Positions 1 to 12,039 of a DNA stretch of 64,000 nt are shown one piece after another; position 1 is the stretch's first letter, and every line of letters begins with the position of its first letter. The position numbers and the translations under genes are program-made. Location: NCBI GenBank assembly GCA_035578155.1, contig JAPWDM010000006.1:12168305-12232304 (forward strand), written 5' to 3'. The notes beneath the pieces are model-generated. The model was not told the origin of the DNA and did not search any database. It was given only the letters and a program-made list of their open reading frames with translations. The DNA comes from Brachynemurus nebulosus (lineage: Eukaryota > Arthropoda > Insecta > Neuroptera > Myrmeleontidae).

Positions 1-975
1 TATTAATTATGTTTAAGAATAATTAATTATAATTGTTTATCAATTCATTGAGCAGGCTATTCATCTTTAATTTATTATCTTAACCTCAGTGGTGATAACA
101 AAATCAGAAATACGTTAAACGGAATATATTTTGATAGTTCGGAAGTGTGGTATGATCAAACGCGGATACACGGGGGTAATAATGAGGAGCATGATCCCTC
201 CCCCATTTGAAGGAAGATGACTTTCAGTATAATTTTTTTATAATTTCAAAAATCTGATCCATTCCTAATTTAAGAACTGGGTTCGAAGCTGTACTTAATT
301 TGGCAACAAAAGAATTTTTTAACTTGATTTTGGTATTTTTGCGAAGTAAAATATTTGTTTGTTATTTACAAATATGGAATACTGTAAAGTAACGCTCAAA
401 TTTATTAATATTGATAACCTTAAAAACCGTAAACGAAATATGTAGGTAATGGAATGATTAAGAGGTCAAATTGTAGGTTTTCAAAGACGTTCGATGACTT
501 CAAACGGAAACAAATTCAAATATTACTCTGATTTTTCAGTTATTGAAAATATAGATGCTACTTATATTGGGAAGCCATAAAAAGAAATGTGATTCCCTCC
601 TCTTTTAAGAAGTTCTTCTTGGATCCGTCCCTGGATATGATAATAATTTGCTTGACCTGTGTTGTATTACAATTTTCTTTTTTTTTTTTCAAAATTCCGG
701 TTATTTTCAGTTTTAATCATAAACTAACTTGTTATTCTCTTATTGATGTTACAACCTTTGCTTCCTAACCTTTGACGTTTATCAAGTTTCTTTTTTGGTT
801 TCAAAATAGCAAAATAGAGTAAAATTTATTTGATGTACTTAATTATCTGATCTCATTAATTGAAATTTTTAATTCATCTGACATAAATTAGAGCTCACAA
901 TCAGTCTTTTTTTGGAAATTTTGATCGAATATAATATACCGCGAAAATTAACAAAAAAAATTTTCGTCTTTTCAG
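1..975 (+). other. Intron of the aminotransferase gene (3' part)
   Basis: This is the sequence upstream of the terminal aminotransferase exon and ends in a normal AG acceptor at 974-975. It is AT-rich and shows no second exon of the gene. Around 598-637 it contains a stretch ending in GGATCCGTCCCTGG, which resembles the end of degenerate hAT elements, but no clean partner end or target duplication was found. Confidence 0.6.
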
Positions 976-1386
976 ACAATCATCTACAAACTCCTAACTT
1001 ATTGGGGCTACGATGGCTTCATGACCCGTATGAGTTCGATCCAAGACTACTATCGAGCTCGTCGCGATATTACCATAGCGGCAATGGAACGTCACCTGAC
1101 CGGCCTCTGTTACTGGTCCGTGCCAAACGCTGGAATGTTCGTTTGGATCGAAGTAATCGGCATCCCGGACGTGTACGATATGTTAATGACCAGAGGCATT
1201 CAAAAATTCATAATATTCGCACCAGGACACGCATTTATGGCTGACGCGGATCGCGCGTGCAACTACATTCGCGCGGCATTCTCAAAAGTTGATCCGGAAA
1301 AAATTGATACCGCTATGGCATATCTGGCGGAATTGATACGTGAAGAACATGAACTTTTGCGATTAAAATTGGAAAATTGTACATAA
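976..1386 (+). CDS. AADAT: Kynurenine/alpha-aminoadipate aminotransferase, terminal coding exon
   Basis: This is the last 136 codons of a class I/II PLP-dependent aminotransferase. The exon opens in phase 0 after a pyrimidine-rich acceptor (TCGTCTTTTCAG, ending at 975) and stops at TAA 1384-1386. It reads through a helical segment containing LLTYWGYDGF, then WSVPNAGMFVWIEV (residues 47-60), the loop FAPGHAF (81-87) and YIRAAFS (97-103). In the AADAT/KAT II family these match the C-terminal small domain; the Arg of the R-A-[AS]-F-S motif (residue 99 here) binds the substrate carboxylate. Family members move the amino group of kynurenine or 2-aminoadipate to 2-oxoglutarate, often in mitochondria. 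The PLP lysine and N-terminal parts must lie upstream of the window. The reading frame is intact. The family call rests on remembered similarity; the exact paralogue is less certain. Confidence 0.88.
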   Translation, partial: TIIYKLLTYWGYDGFMTRMSSIQDYYRARRDITIAAMERHLTGLCYWSVPNAGMFVWIEVIGIPDVYDMLMTRGIQKFIIFAPGHAFMADADRACNYIRAAFSKVDPEKIDTAMAYLAELIREEHELLRLKLENCT

Positions 1387-1555
1387 CCGGAATTTTTTTT
1401 TTTGGGCGGAAAATTTGGAGTAAATATTTTATTTAAATCTCTATAAATATTCGTGTGTAGAGTATCGGTGCGCAGGTCGGCAAATGCGCCATCTAAACAA
1501 AATATGTATGTATTTCGAATCGGTGTGGATAAGGGGGCCAGCTATTGGGAGATAC

Positions 1556-1561
1556 AATAAA
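1556..1561 (+). promoter_or_regulatory. Poly(A) signal of the aminotransferase gene
   Basis: A canonical AATAAA lies 170 bp after the stop codon and is followed by a GT-rich stretch (TGTGGTAGTGG, 1566-1576) of the kind that promotes cleavage. It gives a 3'UTR of roughly 190 bases. Weaker AT-rich variants occur near 1420-1450. Confidence 0.55.
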
Positions 1562-1576
1562 TAAATGTGGTAGTGG

Positions 1577-2273
1577 AGATCACAACCAGTCACTGTATGT
1601 TGGTGATGCAAAATGTGTTTCACTTTTTCAATGGAAGAGGACGCTAAATGCTTAACTAGCTATTAGATTTATAATTTTCTTGATTGTCTTGTAACGGCTT
1701 TTAAGTTTTATTATTTTTAAAAAAATGTATATTATAATATAGTATTAATTTTGATTCTTTACTGAGATGATTAATCTCTATATTGTTTTTAAAATGTAGT
1801 AATTAAGTTTTATTTAAATTAATTCAAATTTAATAATTAACTGTTTTTGTGTTTTATTTGATGATCCGTAATTTTTCAATTTACAATATCAATCGTTTTT
1901 ATAAGTATGAGATTACAAATGAAAGTAGAGGCTAATAGTGAAACTCGTCAAGTTTGTTTATAATCTCTGCTGCCTACTGGTGTTTTTTCAGTAATCGACC
2001 ATGGATTCTAATCTAGAGATGTGAATTTCGACCGGTTTCTCAGACTAAATAAATAAAAAAAAAAATGTTACTACCCATTCCTTTACAATTTTTCAACGTT
2101 ACAAAATTCTTTTACAAAAGGCTAATGCACTAGCATTTTCTGTTTTTTGTTGACCAATTTGTCAATCCTCACTTGGCCACTTTTTATTGATGTGTTTAGA
2201 ATTATTATTATGACTTCATAAATATTTAAAATTTTAAAATTTATTTTTGAGAACGTTTATTTTAACACTCTAA
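1577..2273. other. AT-rich intergenic DNA, nothing recognised
   Basis: Downstream flank of the aminotransferase gene, with no ORF of note and no delimitable repeat. Confidence 0.5.
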
Positions 2274-2621
2274 GGGACCATACACAATCAATGAAATAAG
2301 GAATAACAAATAAGAAATAAGGAATAAGAAGTATGCCATCTAGTGACGTTGAGTGAAACTTTAACATAACTGCTCATAAATATAAATATGTAGGTATTTT
2401 TGTACGTCAAAATTCGTGATTTTTTTCACTTTCGTGACAAAAAAGTCATCACGAACGTTATTTTTTCATGAATTTTGATGTACAAATATACCTAAATACA
2501 TATACCTATGGGCAGTTACGTTAAAGTTCCATTCAACGTCACTAGATGGCATACTTCTTTTCCTTATTTCTGAATTCATTGATTGTGTATTAAGCCTTAG
2601 TTCATTGATTGTGTATGACCC
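2274..2621. mobile_element. Foldback MITE, nearly whole-length palindrome
   Basis: The two halves are near-complementary. The left end GGGACCATACACAATCAATG pairs with the right end CATTGATTGTGTATGACCC. Both arms carry the block AGTATGCCATCTAGTGACGT (complemented on the right) and the block around TTTTTGTACGTCAAAATTC. The centre (about 2425-2465) is itself a hairpin built on CGTGACAAAAAAGTCATCACG. The right arm repeats the terminal motif TTCATTGATTGTGTAT twice. No clear target-site duplication is visible, so the superfamily is unassigned. Confidence 0.8.
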
Positions 2622-3745
2622 ATTAATTTTAAGAATATCCAAAAAGAAACTTTGATCCAAAATACATAAATCATTCAATACGATCATTAAAAGATTCCGT
2701 TGATCCCGTATTGTAGAGAATAGATATTAACCAAGATATTTATTGTAATAATTCGATGTCAACCCAACAATATTGTGTGTGAAACGTCGCATAATAACAA
2801 CACGGCCGGCTACAATATACGAGAATTACAAAAGCTAAACAACAAAACTTGAGTTATATGTATACGTTGCGGGATAGATTTATGTGCAAACTGTAATGCC
2901 GACCAGGCCGTGCCAGTGCCATGTTTGTGCCACTAAAACCGAATAATACGATGAATCTCTAATATCGTACGTACGTTGTATGTATTGTTACAACTCTTCC
3001 TTATTTGTGTGGTGCCACTGACACTGAGCTATGAGCTAAAACAAAATAATACACGGCTTGGACGTGTCTGTGCAATGTATTCTTATTTTTTTTTCTAAAT
3101 CACAACAAACTTTCTAGCTGAGGATCAACGGCGAGAGTCGAGAATAAATATAAACCATATTTTAAATAATGTCGCATGGATTTGTTGCTATTTGGCGATT
3201 GGAATATATTCTTTACTCTTTTTTATTTCAAATAAAGCCTTTAGAATTTTTTTTTATGCAAATTTTTACAATTTTTTTTAATGATTTTCGAAAATTTTTT
3301 AACAGTTTCTTACTTTTAGAATATACGATAGTATTTTCTCTGCCACTTTTCACAAATCACTTTTCAAATTTAAACTTATCGCGTATTTTTGGTAACTATT
3401 ATTTATGTGTGTTTACTAGAAATGGTTTATAATTTACATATAAAATGGTTAATACTATCTATTAATCCAGGAGATATGTATCATACCCACTAAAGCAAAC
3501 CTCTCGTTGAAATACATCTCTTACTGTACATTAAAAAGTTATCAATGCGTATCAAACCACGCAAAAATATAAATTATTAGAATACCTGATTAAGAGAACC
3601 CTAGAAATCAAAATTTTAAGAGCATTATAGTTGGTGATGTTTCGTCTATGTCAGTTCCTGCCAGCTTGCCTCTGTGAAATCAGTGTATCTTATTTTCGCA
3701 AAATAATTTTTAATTTTACAGACCAAATATGTAGATAGATACCTA
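2622..3745. other. Intergenic DNA, nothing recognised
   Basis: AT-rich sequence. The open frame at 3169-3432 is dominated by Phe/Leu codons from T-runs and shows no family signature, so it is not called as a gene. Confidence 0.5.
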
Positions 3746-3753
3746 CTGAAAGA

Positions 3754-4619
3754 CAGGGCCGTAACTAGGTTTTCATGAGCCCCGGGGCAGAAAGTAAACC
3801 CAGCGCCCACTGGTGAGATATGTATTTTCTAAAAGCCCCTTCCTAGTAGGTCACAAATATACCCATCTTAGATATAGAGAACCTGGCCTTCAAAAGTTCT
3901 GACGTGCAGTAGGTTTTGCATACTCCACGTGACAGTTTCTTAAGGAAACGATGTGTGTTGACCTGCAGCGGGCATTAGAGTCCCCTTCGGGAAGGTGCAC
4001 TTCGGACTACCTTGTTTCGGTAATTTACCAAGGGGTCTGCCAGAAATCGCCACCGGTAGGACTCCCAAACTTCTCTTCGGATACTCCCAATGTACAGGTT
4101 TGAAGCCGCTCGGTACGTTTTCTGCCATAAGCCACGTGAAAAAACGAGGTTAGGCCACTTGCCAGGAAAGTGGTTTTACACAGTGATAGACCGGCCCACC
4201 ACATGTCTCATAACCCATTTGTACCTATACAGAGTATCCTGTTTGGCTATGGCCACGTGCAGATTTTTTGTACCTTTGACGCCCTATAACTTTTGAAGGC
4301 CAGGTTCTCCATGAACGTGTCCATTGACAAAGTTGGACTACCTGACCAGGGCTATCGATCGGCACCGGTCTCAACCTTGGGCGCTAGGGGGCAGCTCCCC
4401 GTAGAGTTTTGCTCATTGTCCTTTCGCCAAAACAAAAAGCGGCGATCTTTTCTTTGCTCGTCAGTCGTTTTTGCTCGTATTTCACAGAAAAACCGCCTTT
4501 AAAATTTAAATTTGCCAAGAAATTTACAAATTTGGAATATCTTGTATTCTCTTGGAGGCCTCCTTCGGCTGGGGGCACCGGGGCAATACCTCGACTGCTC
4601 CAGCCTAGTTACGGCCCTG
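3754..4619. mobile_element. hAT-type nonautonomous element (866 bp)
   Basis: Perfect terminal inverted repeats CAGGGCCGTAACTAG / CTAGTTACGGCCCTG are bordered by a perfect 8-bp target duplication CTGAAAGA (3746-3753 and 4620-4627). The 8-bp duplication and the CAGGG start are hallmarks of hAT elements. It has no transposase; the short open frames on both strands are spurious. Internally it carries GC-rich ends (GCCCCGGGGCAG; GGGGGCACCGGGGC). A shorter relative with the same ends lies at 19470-19736. Confidence 0.93.
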
Positions 4620-4627
4620 CTGAAAGA

Positions 4628-6455
4628 TCAAGAAAACGTTAGAAAACTTTAAATTTCTTATTCTAAAATAATAAAACGGCATTTAAATTAATTTTATTTC
4701 CAATGTATTAAAACGTACAACCCATCTCACTACGTACTACTTGCACGTAATTGAATTTTATTATTATCTAATAAAAAAGAAAACTTAGAAGCAGGCACTA
4801 GAAAAGCTATATAATACACATCAGCACAAACATATACACACACACGAAGCTAACTCAAACATCAAACTAACATTAAATAAAGTGAATTTAGTTAGAGAAG
4901 TGAAAATAGAGGAAATGATTCGTAAAATACGCTATAAAAATGTTCATTATCGTTCAACGACGATTCAGCACAATGTGTAAAAACTTCTGGTCGCGTGTCA
5001 AACGCCTAACAATTTTCCGTTCAATTATATTATGTCAGTGCGACTAACTGGGTGTTATACGATGCGAATGTATTTGTGTCGTTTCCTCCCATATCCTTTT
5101 TATTATTATTCTGTATATATTATACAGAACTAGAAATTTTGTCTTTTCAATTTTAAACCTTGAAATTGAAATTGAACACAACACAGATTGAAAATAGTCT
5201 CAACAAAATGGATGAATAATTTGACAGAACGATCCTTCTGTATAGGCAAACAGTGTAACATATCTGTTAAGTAACAGTATAAGTTAATTAATTTAAAAAT
5301 ATTCGGTACATATTTTTATAACTCATCAATATTTAGAACTGTCAAAAATCACAGAAAAAATAATGTATCACACCCGGAGTCGTATACCCGGAGCGTTCTA
5401 TCGAACGTTATCGATATTTGTAAATAAAATAATATACAAATGTAAGAAAAATTAGGCGTGTTACCATAATATTATTTCTATCGTTGTATTTGTTACTAAT
5501 ATCACATACATAGGTGTATGTATGGTTTGTGTAGCTACATTCAGAGTTATCATCAGTCATGACAAAGGATTCCCCAGGTAATTGTAAAGCAAAGTAAATC
5601 CATTAGTAGCTTCCACCATTGGCTTCAGACAGAAATAGATTGATGATTTTAATATAATATTACATAATAGTGTGAGAGAGATAGAACGTGAGAGAATGAA
5701 CGGCAAAGACATCATAATAAATCAGATTGAAAACAGACGTCAATGTTTATTTCAGCGGCGGTTCATAATGTAACAATTTTTGGGTAAGCATATCATTAAA
5801 ACTACTAGAAAAAAAGCTGAATTAGCGGATTTAATTTTATCAAAAATATGTGTAAAAGTTGCTGAAAAGACCATCGTTTCACAGATTTGTGATGAAGCTT
5901 TTTAATTTTGGTAGCAGTTTATCGAAATTTGGTACTAATTTGAAAATTTGGTCTACATTTTAGAATTGAATTTTTGGTCAATTCTATATGTTCATAATTC
6001 TATTAGAAATGAAAAAGGCCATATCAAAAATTTATATCTAGTGAAAACGCTTCAGTTTTGTTAATTATATTACGAATTTTAATTCTAATTTATTAAAACG
6101 ACATTCGATCTTTCATTTCCGTAATCGAAACTCAAAAATTCACTGTAAAAACTTTATCAAGTCCTTTAATTAAAAGAGCACCCAACCAATTAAAATTTTG
6201 AATTTTTTTATTCTTTTTTAAAAAGGCTGTATTTTGATCAAAAATAATTCGACAGTGATTTTGAAAAAAATATTTTAAAGCTTGAAGAGTAAACTTTTTG
6301 AATCTTTGATACAAGTTTTTTTTTCTACAAAATTATATTTTCTTGTCGAAAAATTCTGTCCAAGTAAGACTTAAATTCATCATCTAAGGATTATTACGAT
6401 CGAATACTGATAATTTCCGGAAAAAATTTTTTATTATTAAAGAATCTTATTTATA
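4628..6455. other. AT-rich intergenic DNA, nothing recognised
   Basis: No exon-like frame and no repeat that could be delimited. A short unique motif pair, CACCCGGAGTCGTATACCCGGAGCG, occurs as CCCGGAG twice near 5370-5395, without known meaning. Confidence 0.45.
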
Positions 6456-6463
6456 GTGTCAAT

Positions 6464-7035
6464 TAGGGTTTCCGACCTCGATTCGATTTCATCGAAAATC
6501 GAATTTTGGAGAGCCGATCTTCGATTTTTCGAATCGACTCTTTGGAGATCAAATCGATACAGAGATCGTGAAAAATTTACGGGATCGGAGATCGATTTTT
6601 TCGAATTTAAATTAGAATATTTTTAGTAAAAATATGATATTTTTTCAAAATTATTATAAAATATATTTTAACTATTTATGTTGACAAATAATTTTACCAC
6701 TTTTATGATTCATTTATAGAAAATTGAGTCAAATTTTGGATTCATGTGATACTTTTAGCGCAAACTGGAAACCATACTATTCTTATTAAATTCAGCAGTT
6801 CATCGCTTCAATGGAAATTAAAAATTTTTTTTTGAAACTGATTTGCGATGACCCAGTAAGAAACTTTATTAAAAGTTTTATAATTATATCTTTTATTTTC
6901 TGTAAATACAAAAATTGAATCGATTTTTGTCAGATCGATCATTTGTAAGCCGATTTTTTTCTGCATCGATTTTTTGTGTGACAATTCGAATCGATCCACA
7001 AGATCGAATTTTTTGGCCAGAGATCTGAGACCCTA
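6464..7035. mobile_element. hAT-type element with GATCGA/ATCGATTTTT subterminal repeats
   Basis: The insertion is flanked by a perfect 8-bp duplication GTGTCAAT (6456-6463 and 7036-7043). It begins TAGGGTTTCCGA and ends CTGAGACCCTA, fitting the TAGNG type of hAT end. Both subterminal regions are packed with variants of TCGATTTTTCGAATCGA and GATCGA (about 6478-6610 and 6918-7012), while the middle is plain AT-rich DNA. No transposase is present. Clustered subterminal repeats are the usual binding sites of hAT transposases, so these are probably cis-acting ends (inference). Confidence 0.92.
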
Positions 7036-7043
7036 GTGTCAAT

Positions 7044-7310
7044 CGTACACACCGCCCCTGTCCCGACTCTCGGTTACTTTGTTGCCGATCAAGCTCCGGC
7101 TTTGGAATCAACCCAATAAAATCCCGATAGTGTGCTCCGTTGATGTTGCTGTTGATGTCCCCCCCACGCCGCACCGCGTACGATAATGACGCGATGGTGC
7201 GAGGCTACTCACTCACTCGCTACGCACATCATCACCAGCACCAGCACCAGCACCAGCACCAGCACCAGCTCACACTGACGTTGGTGACGATGATAGGGCC
7301 CCGTCCATCA
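7044..7310. promoter_or_regulatory. GC-richer unique island, possible regulatory DNA
   Basis: Unlike its surroundings this stretch is GC-rich and complex (ACCGCCCCTGTCCCGACTCT; GCCGCACCGCGTACGATAATG) and belongs to no repeat seen elsewhere in the window. It ends in a CACCAG hexamer run. It has no convincing coding frame: the open frame across it reads into a His-Gln repeat and then AT-rich DNA. A cis-regulatory role is only inferred. Confidence 0.25.
7233..7268 (+). repeat. (CACCAG)6 microsatellite
   Basis: Six perfect tandem copies of CACCAG within the GC-richer island. Confidence 0.95.
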
Positions 7311-10094
7311 TTCATTATTAACCATGATAGTTATTCAATAAAGTCATTTTTTCTTCCATTCTTCATATTCCGAATGAAATGTTCGTACATATACATATTT
7401 ATACAAATAAATATTATATGGGAATTACTTTTCAACTTTATCTGTCACAGCGCTCCCACCACTTTTTTTTTGGGGGGGGGGGAGAATAAGGTTATGTTTC
7501 ATGTGGATTTTATCGCACGTGTAGTTGGAAATGGTTCAAGTTTACACTTTAATTGAAAGAAACTAGTAATAAAGTGTTTTCTGGTGGCCAAGTTTCAAAA
7601 ATTTTTTAGCACTGATAAGTAAAGAGTAAAGGTTTTTGAAAAAAAATTTGTGCCCGTAAAGTAATAGCGATATTTTATACCGCTTTCCATTCAAGTTTTG
7701 TCGATTGTCATAAATACGGTTTAGAAAAAATCGAAAGAAACCAAAATTTTTCGATTTCTTCAAAATGTACTAAAATTAACGACAACTCTAGGACCACTGA
7801 ACAAAAATTTCACAAAATTTTTCCCCTTTGAAGCATTCGAGAAAATATATATCCTGTTTTTGGGGGTTTCTAGATCCTTTAGATCCGGTTAAAACTATAT
7901 ACACTCAATTTGGTTTGATTGTCATACTTTAATGTAAAACTGCAACCAATTCATTATAAACATAATAACTCACGCCTTTTAATATACGAAAGTTTAATCA
8001 AAAAACTGGTGAAATATCAAAAAAAAAAATTTGACTCTCGGTTTTAGTAGATTCGGTACCGTTATAAATTCAAATAAAGCAATTTAATTATTTTTTAATT
8101 TTCATTATTTTTGAAATTGGAAATTAAAAAAGTGCAGGCTTTGACAAAAAAAACTTTTTTTAATAAATTCAGCTACGTAACTGAATTAGGTAAATCTCTT
8201 CAAACCAAATTAAATATCTTTTATTTCAACGGTAATTTTTTTTTTAATATGAAAGAATTTGTATAGCAATTTTTGAATGACTATTTAAATATATAATATA
8301 CACCTACAGAATGTTCAAGAATAATTCCACCGAAAAGATTACGTGCACCCGGTATATTTTGTCGGTAAGCGGGGACGGTATAATAGTCGATTTTAATTAA
8401 GAATCAACAACTGTCAACCGCTTGTCTGACGGAATGATGAATGGTCGTGTATACGGTATTTGTCGTTAAAGTGAGACCGAATTGTCATTTTATTATGATA
8501 AGGGTAAAAGTACATTATGGGCTCTTTTTTTCATTCAATTAGTAGATCGCTTACATTCGCGCTAGCCTCGTGAATATAGAATCAATTACTCAGTTATCAT
8601 TTTGCATAGTAATAATTTTCATAGTTTAATATAGTTTTATGCTAATTTAAACTAGTTAATTAAGGTGCTATATTAGTAACTTTAAAGCTGCTGTATATGT
8701 GATCATAATATCGGTGACTTACTTTACTTTAACCGAGCCAAGATTTTTTTCAAAAATATACATCTAAAGTAATTCAAGAAACATATCAAGTTTGCCTTAA
8801 AGTTAGCAGGTATTTCACAAAAGTGGTTCAAGATACCTTTTTTTTGGAGATTTTTCTTCTAAGGCTATCCCACAAGATGGAATACATGGAATTATTTCTG
8901 GTGTTATTTACGAAAAACGGTAATTTCATCAATTTTTCAATTTTTGATAAATATTTGATCTGATATCGAAAGATTATCTCGATGTAAAATTTCAATTACT
9001 GGTGGGGCTTATTTTCTCTTCTTTTGAATTTTTGGAAAATTCAGTTGTATTGGGTTTTCCTTTTCAAATTTTTTGAATACATGGCTTAAAACTTACAGGG
9101 AAAAATAAAAATACATAACCTCATTTTATTTTATTTTATTTTATTTTTATTTATTTATTTATTTTTTTTTAAATTTAGGTACTAAGTTTTTATTTAGAAA
9201 TAATACTTGGGACAGACTTTTACAGCAAAAAAAGTTGTAGTGAAAATGAAATAAAATTTTTTATTGGTAATTTGCACTGATTTCAAAACCATAGTAGCGA
9301 AATACCTATAAATTCTTACTATTTTTATTCGTTAAATTGTCTTATCGTATTACACTCAAATTTTACAATTTTTCTGTTGCCTAAAAGCAATTTAATTCAA
9401 AAAACTGTCAACTAACAAAACCACGATTGCATAGCTGGAGTGTTTTCGAGTTGATAGGTAACAAATTGTCGTTCTGTTTGAAAAAAAAATTTGTGTTTTG
9501 ATTACCAAAATTCGAACCGTTAATGAAATAATGGCATTATTGTTTCTTCATCAATTGTTACTAAGTAATCTACATTATCGATAAATAACCAGTCTATTCG
9601 CTTTCGTATATTATGCCGGCAATAAGTTATAGAGGCATTTATTACGTAATAATATATTGGTTTGTATAGAATGTTGTTTGTATATGATTGTATACATAGC
9701 TACTGAGCTTATGACTGTGTGTTATGCTGTTCATAACAGAGTCATAACTACTTGTTGGCGCAGTTTGGTTTGGTTTGGTAATTCAGCAGTTCTCTTGGAA
9801 TTATTGAATGAGTTATAAACCGCATTAGGTATTGTATCGTATGTATGTATCTTGATATACATTTGTATATCAAATACATTCCATAAATTGGAATGTTACG
9901 TATGATATATGGTCATGTACTATATATAATATAGTGAAATATATGTGGACACAGTGTCGATTTTTTATTGGACACTACTGTAATTTTGTCTTCAATTGCG
10001 TATGGATCAAGTAAAATCGTTAAAATTAGATAATATTGAAAGTTTTCATCAAAATTTGTGGGTTTATAGATAAAAAATTTGCTATTTATAAAAA
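7311..10094. other. AT-rich intergenic DNA with degenerate repeat traces
   Basis: Mostly low-complexity sequence. About 8870-9010 (GAATTATTTCTGGTGTTATT and the following 120 bp) resembles parts of 12300-12420 and 13190-13330, pointing to an old dispersed repeat. No gene was found. Confidence 0.45.
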
Positions 10095-10889
10095 TACTAG
10101 CATTTACCCGCGGCTTTGCCCGCGTGGAATTTGAAATTATGGCATCTAGTTAAAACATATAAAGTGTACTTTCATCACGTCGCTGTTGCTTTTTTCTTTG
10201 AAATTTTCCCACAGAAGTACAATATTTTCCCTGGGTAAAAAACAGACTATAACATTTCTTTAACAATATGCCAAGTTCAAATGAAATCAATGATTCTTTT
10301 TTATACTGTTTTAAATATATATTTTCCCACGGGAATAAGACTTTCCACGGGAGTTAGATATTTTCCCGGGATAGAAAGTAGTCTGTGTCCTTTTTCATCG
10401 TCTCAATATGCAAAGTTTGAAATCAATCATGCTTTTTTTTAGTAGTCAGTTGTTATTTCATTGTTTCGTTTTAAATACATTTTCCCTCGGGAATGAGAAA
10501 TTTTATCAGGATAAAAAATAACCTATGTTTATCGCTGTATATCGTCATATTTGTCTATCATAATTTTTTGTTTCATTTAAAATATATTTTTCCACAGGAA
10601 TGAAATTTCCCGGGGTGTAAAGTGGTTTGTGTCCTTTCTCATCCGTTCTGTTAGCAATATACAAAGTCTGAAATCATTTATCCGTTTTTTAATAGTTAAC
10701 TGTTGTAATTTAATGCATTTTCCCTAGGGAATGAAATATTTTCCCGAGATAAAAAGTAGCCTATAACCGTCTCTGGCCCGCAAGCAACGTCTGTGCAAAA
10801 TTTCAAGTTGATTGGTTAAGCTGTTGAGGCGTGAAAGCAAGTCAAACAAACAAACAAACAAACTCACTTTCGCATTTATAATGTTAGTA
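10095..10889. repeat. Dispersed repeat with CCCGCGGCTTTGCCCGCG head and (CAAA)n tail
   Basis: The block opens with TACTAGCATTTACCCGCGGC and closes with CGCATTTATAATGTTAGTA, so its ends form a short imperfect inverted repeat (TACTAGCATT against TACTAACATT). Inside are about four diverged tandem units, each with a TTTTCCC[AT]CGGGAAT-like motif followed by a CCCGGG-like motif and an AATATGCAAAGT motif (about 10220-10760). A (CAAA)n run follows at 10845-10862. Repeats with this head and tail are common in insect genomes; I cannot say whether this is a retroelement tail or another nonautonomous type. Confidence 0.7.
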
Positions 10890-12039
10890 AGGACTGGTAA
10901 GGATTTGATGTTGAACTGCGTTTCTGTAAGTTATACCTCGTAACTCTCGTCCTTTTGAGGGGTGACTCACCGCAGCCTATAGAAACTAAAACCACAGAAA
11001 TTTTTTTGGAATTAATAGTTTGTGAAAGTCGCAAATTGACTGGCTGCGTAATGTTTCAAAATTTTTCTAAATACGTCCCTGACTAATTTTTTCCATTAAT
11101 ACCGTCTTAATATCAAAGGTACAAAATAATTAAAGTGACTAAAATTCAGTAAAATTTTGTAAATATGTTAAGTTTGTAAACGTGTTTCCCAGATCTTTTT
11201 TTTTAAACAGAAAATTTATCTTACAAGCATGCGAATGGTCAGAGATGAATTAAAAAAAATTTTAAGGGCCCCTTTTTTGACCCATATTTTGTATCAAATT
11301 CTTTCTGTTAAAAAACAGTTTTGGTTCAAATTGATTAGCAAATATTAATTACATGTGTGAGATCTACCCACTGTTTTCTTAGCGAGATTTATATATACTT
11401 TACACCCTGTAGAATAGATATTTTTCCCACTGTGATGTCTATTAGATTGGATACCCGGTATTATAGCATATATTTACAACTTAATAAGTTAAAATATGGT
11501 AAGGGTTGTGTATTCAATAAATAATAACAAGCCATGTTGGTATTATTCGTAATAAGTTATTGTATCATAACCATATGATATTGTAGCACTCAAATACGAC
11601 TCAATATGACTCAATACGTACTCAATAGATTTATACAAACATACCAAACGTATACTTGTTCAGGTACATACATAAGTACATTAGATACCTCTTCAATATC
11701 GGCAAATTTATTAAAAAATATTGCATCTATTTTGCCGGCAATAATTTTTCAATAACTTTACGTATATTATTACGTGTTTACAAAAAAGCAAATATTTTGT
11801 TTCATATTTTTATTAAATATGTGAGTTCCGATTTTACAAGATCGATACCCATTTAATCATTTTGTGTCTTCTCAATCGAGTTTGAATAAATCCGTTTTGG
11901 TAAATCTGATTAAAAAAAAAACATCTGTTATTCCTTATAAAAATTTTTATTAACTTCAGCTTAATTTAATATTCAAAGAGGGGAAACCCCATACCGATTA
12001 TTTCCATTTTTATCCCACATATCCAAACTAACGTAGCAA
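10890..12039. other. Intergenic DNA, nothing recognised
   Basis: AT-rich sequence without exon-like frames. The open frame at 11656-11856 has no family features. Confidence 0.45.

Noticed and set aside
912..1244. 110-codon frame overlapping the aminotransferase exon
   Set aside because: Wrong-frame shadow of the real exon, which reads in the frame starting at 976.
7140..7556. 138-codon frame with a His-Gln repeat
   Set aside because: The His-Gln part is the CACCAG microsatellite, and the rest runs through AT-rich and G-run DNA without coding character.
10840..10866. Regularly spaced CAAA units as a possible CRISPR-like array
   Set aside because: Simple tetranucleotide repeat at the end of a eukaryotic dispersed repeat; no spacers.
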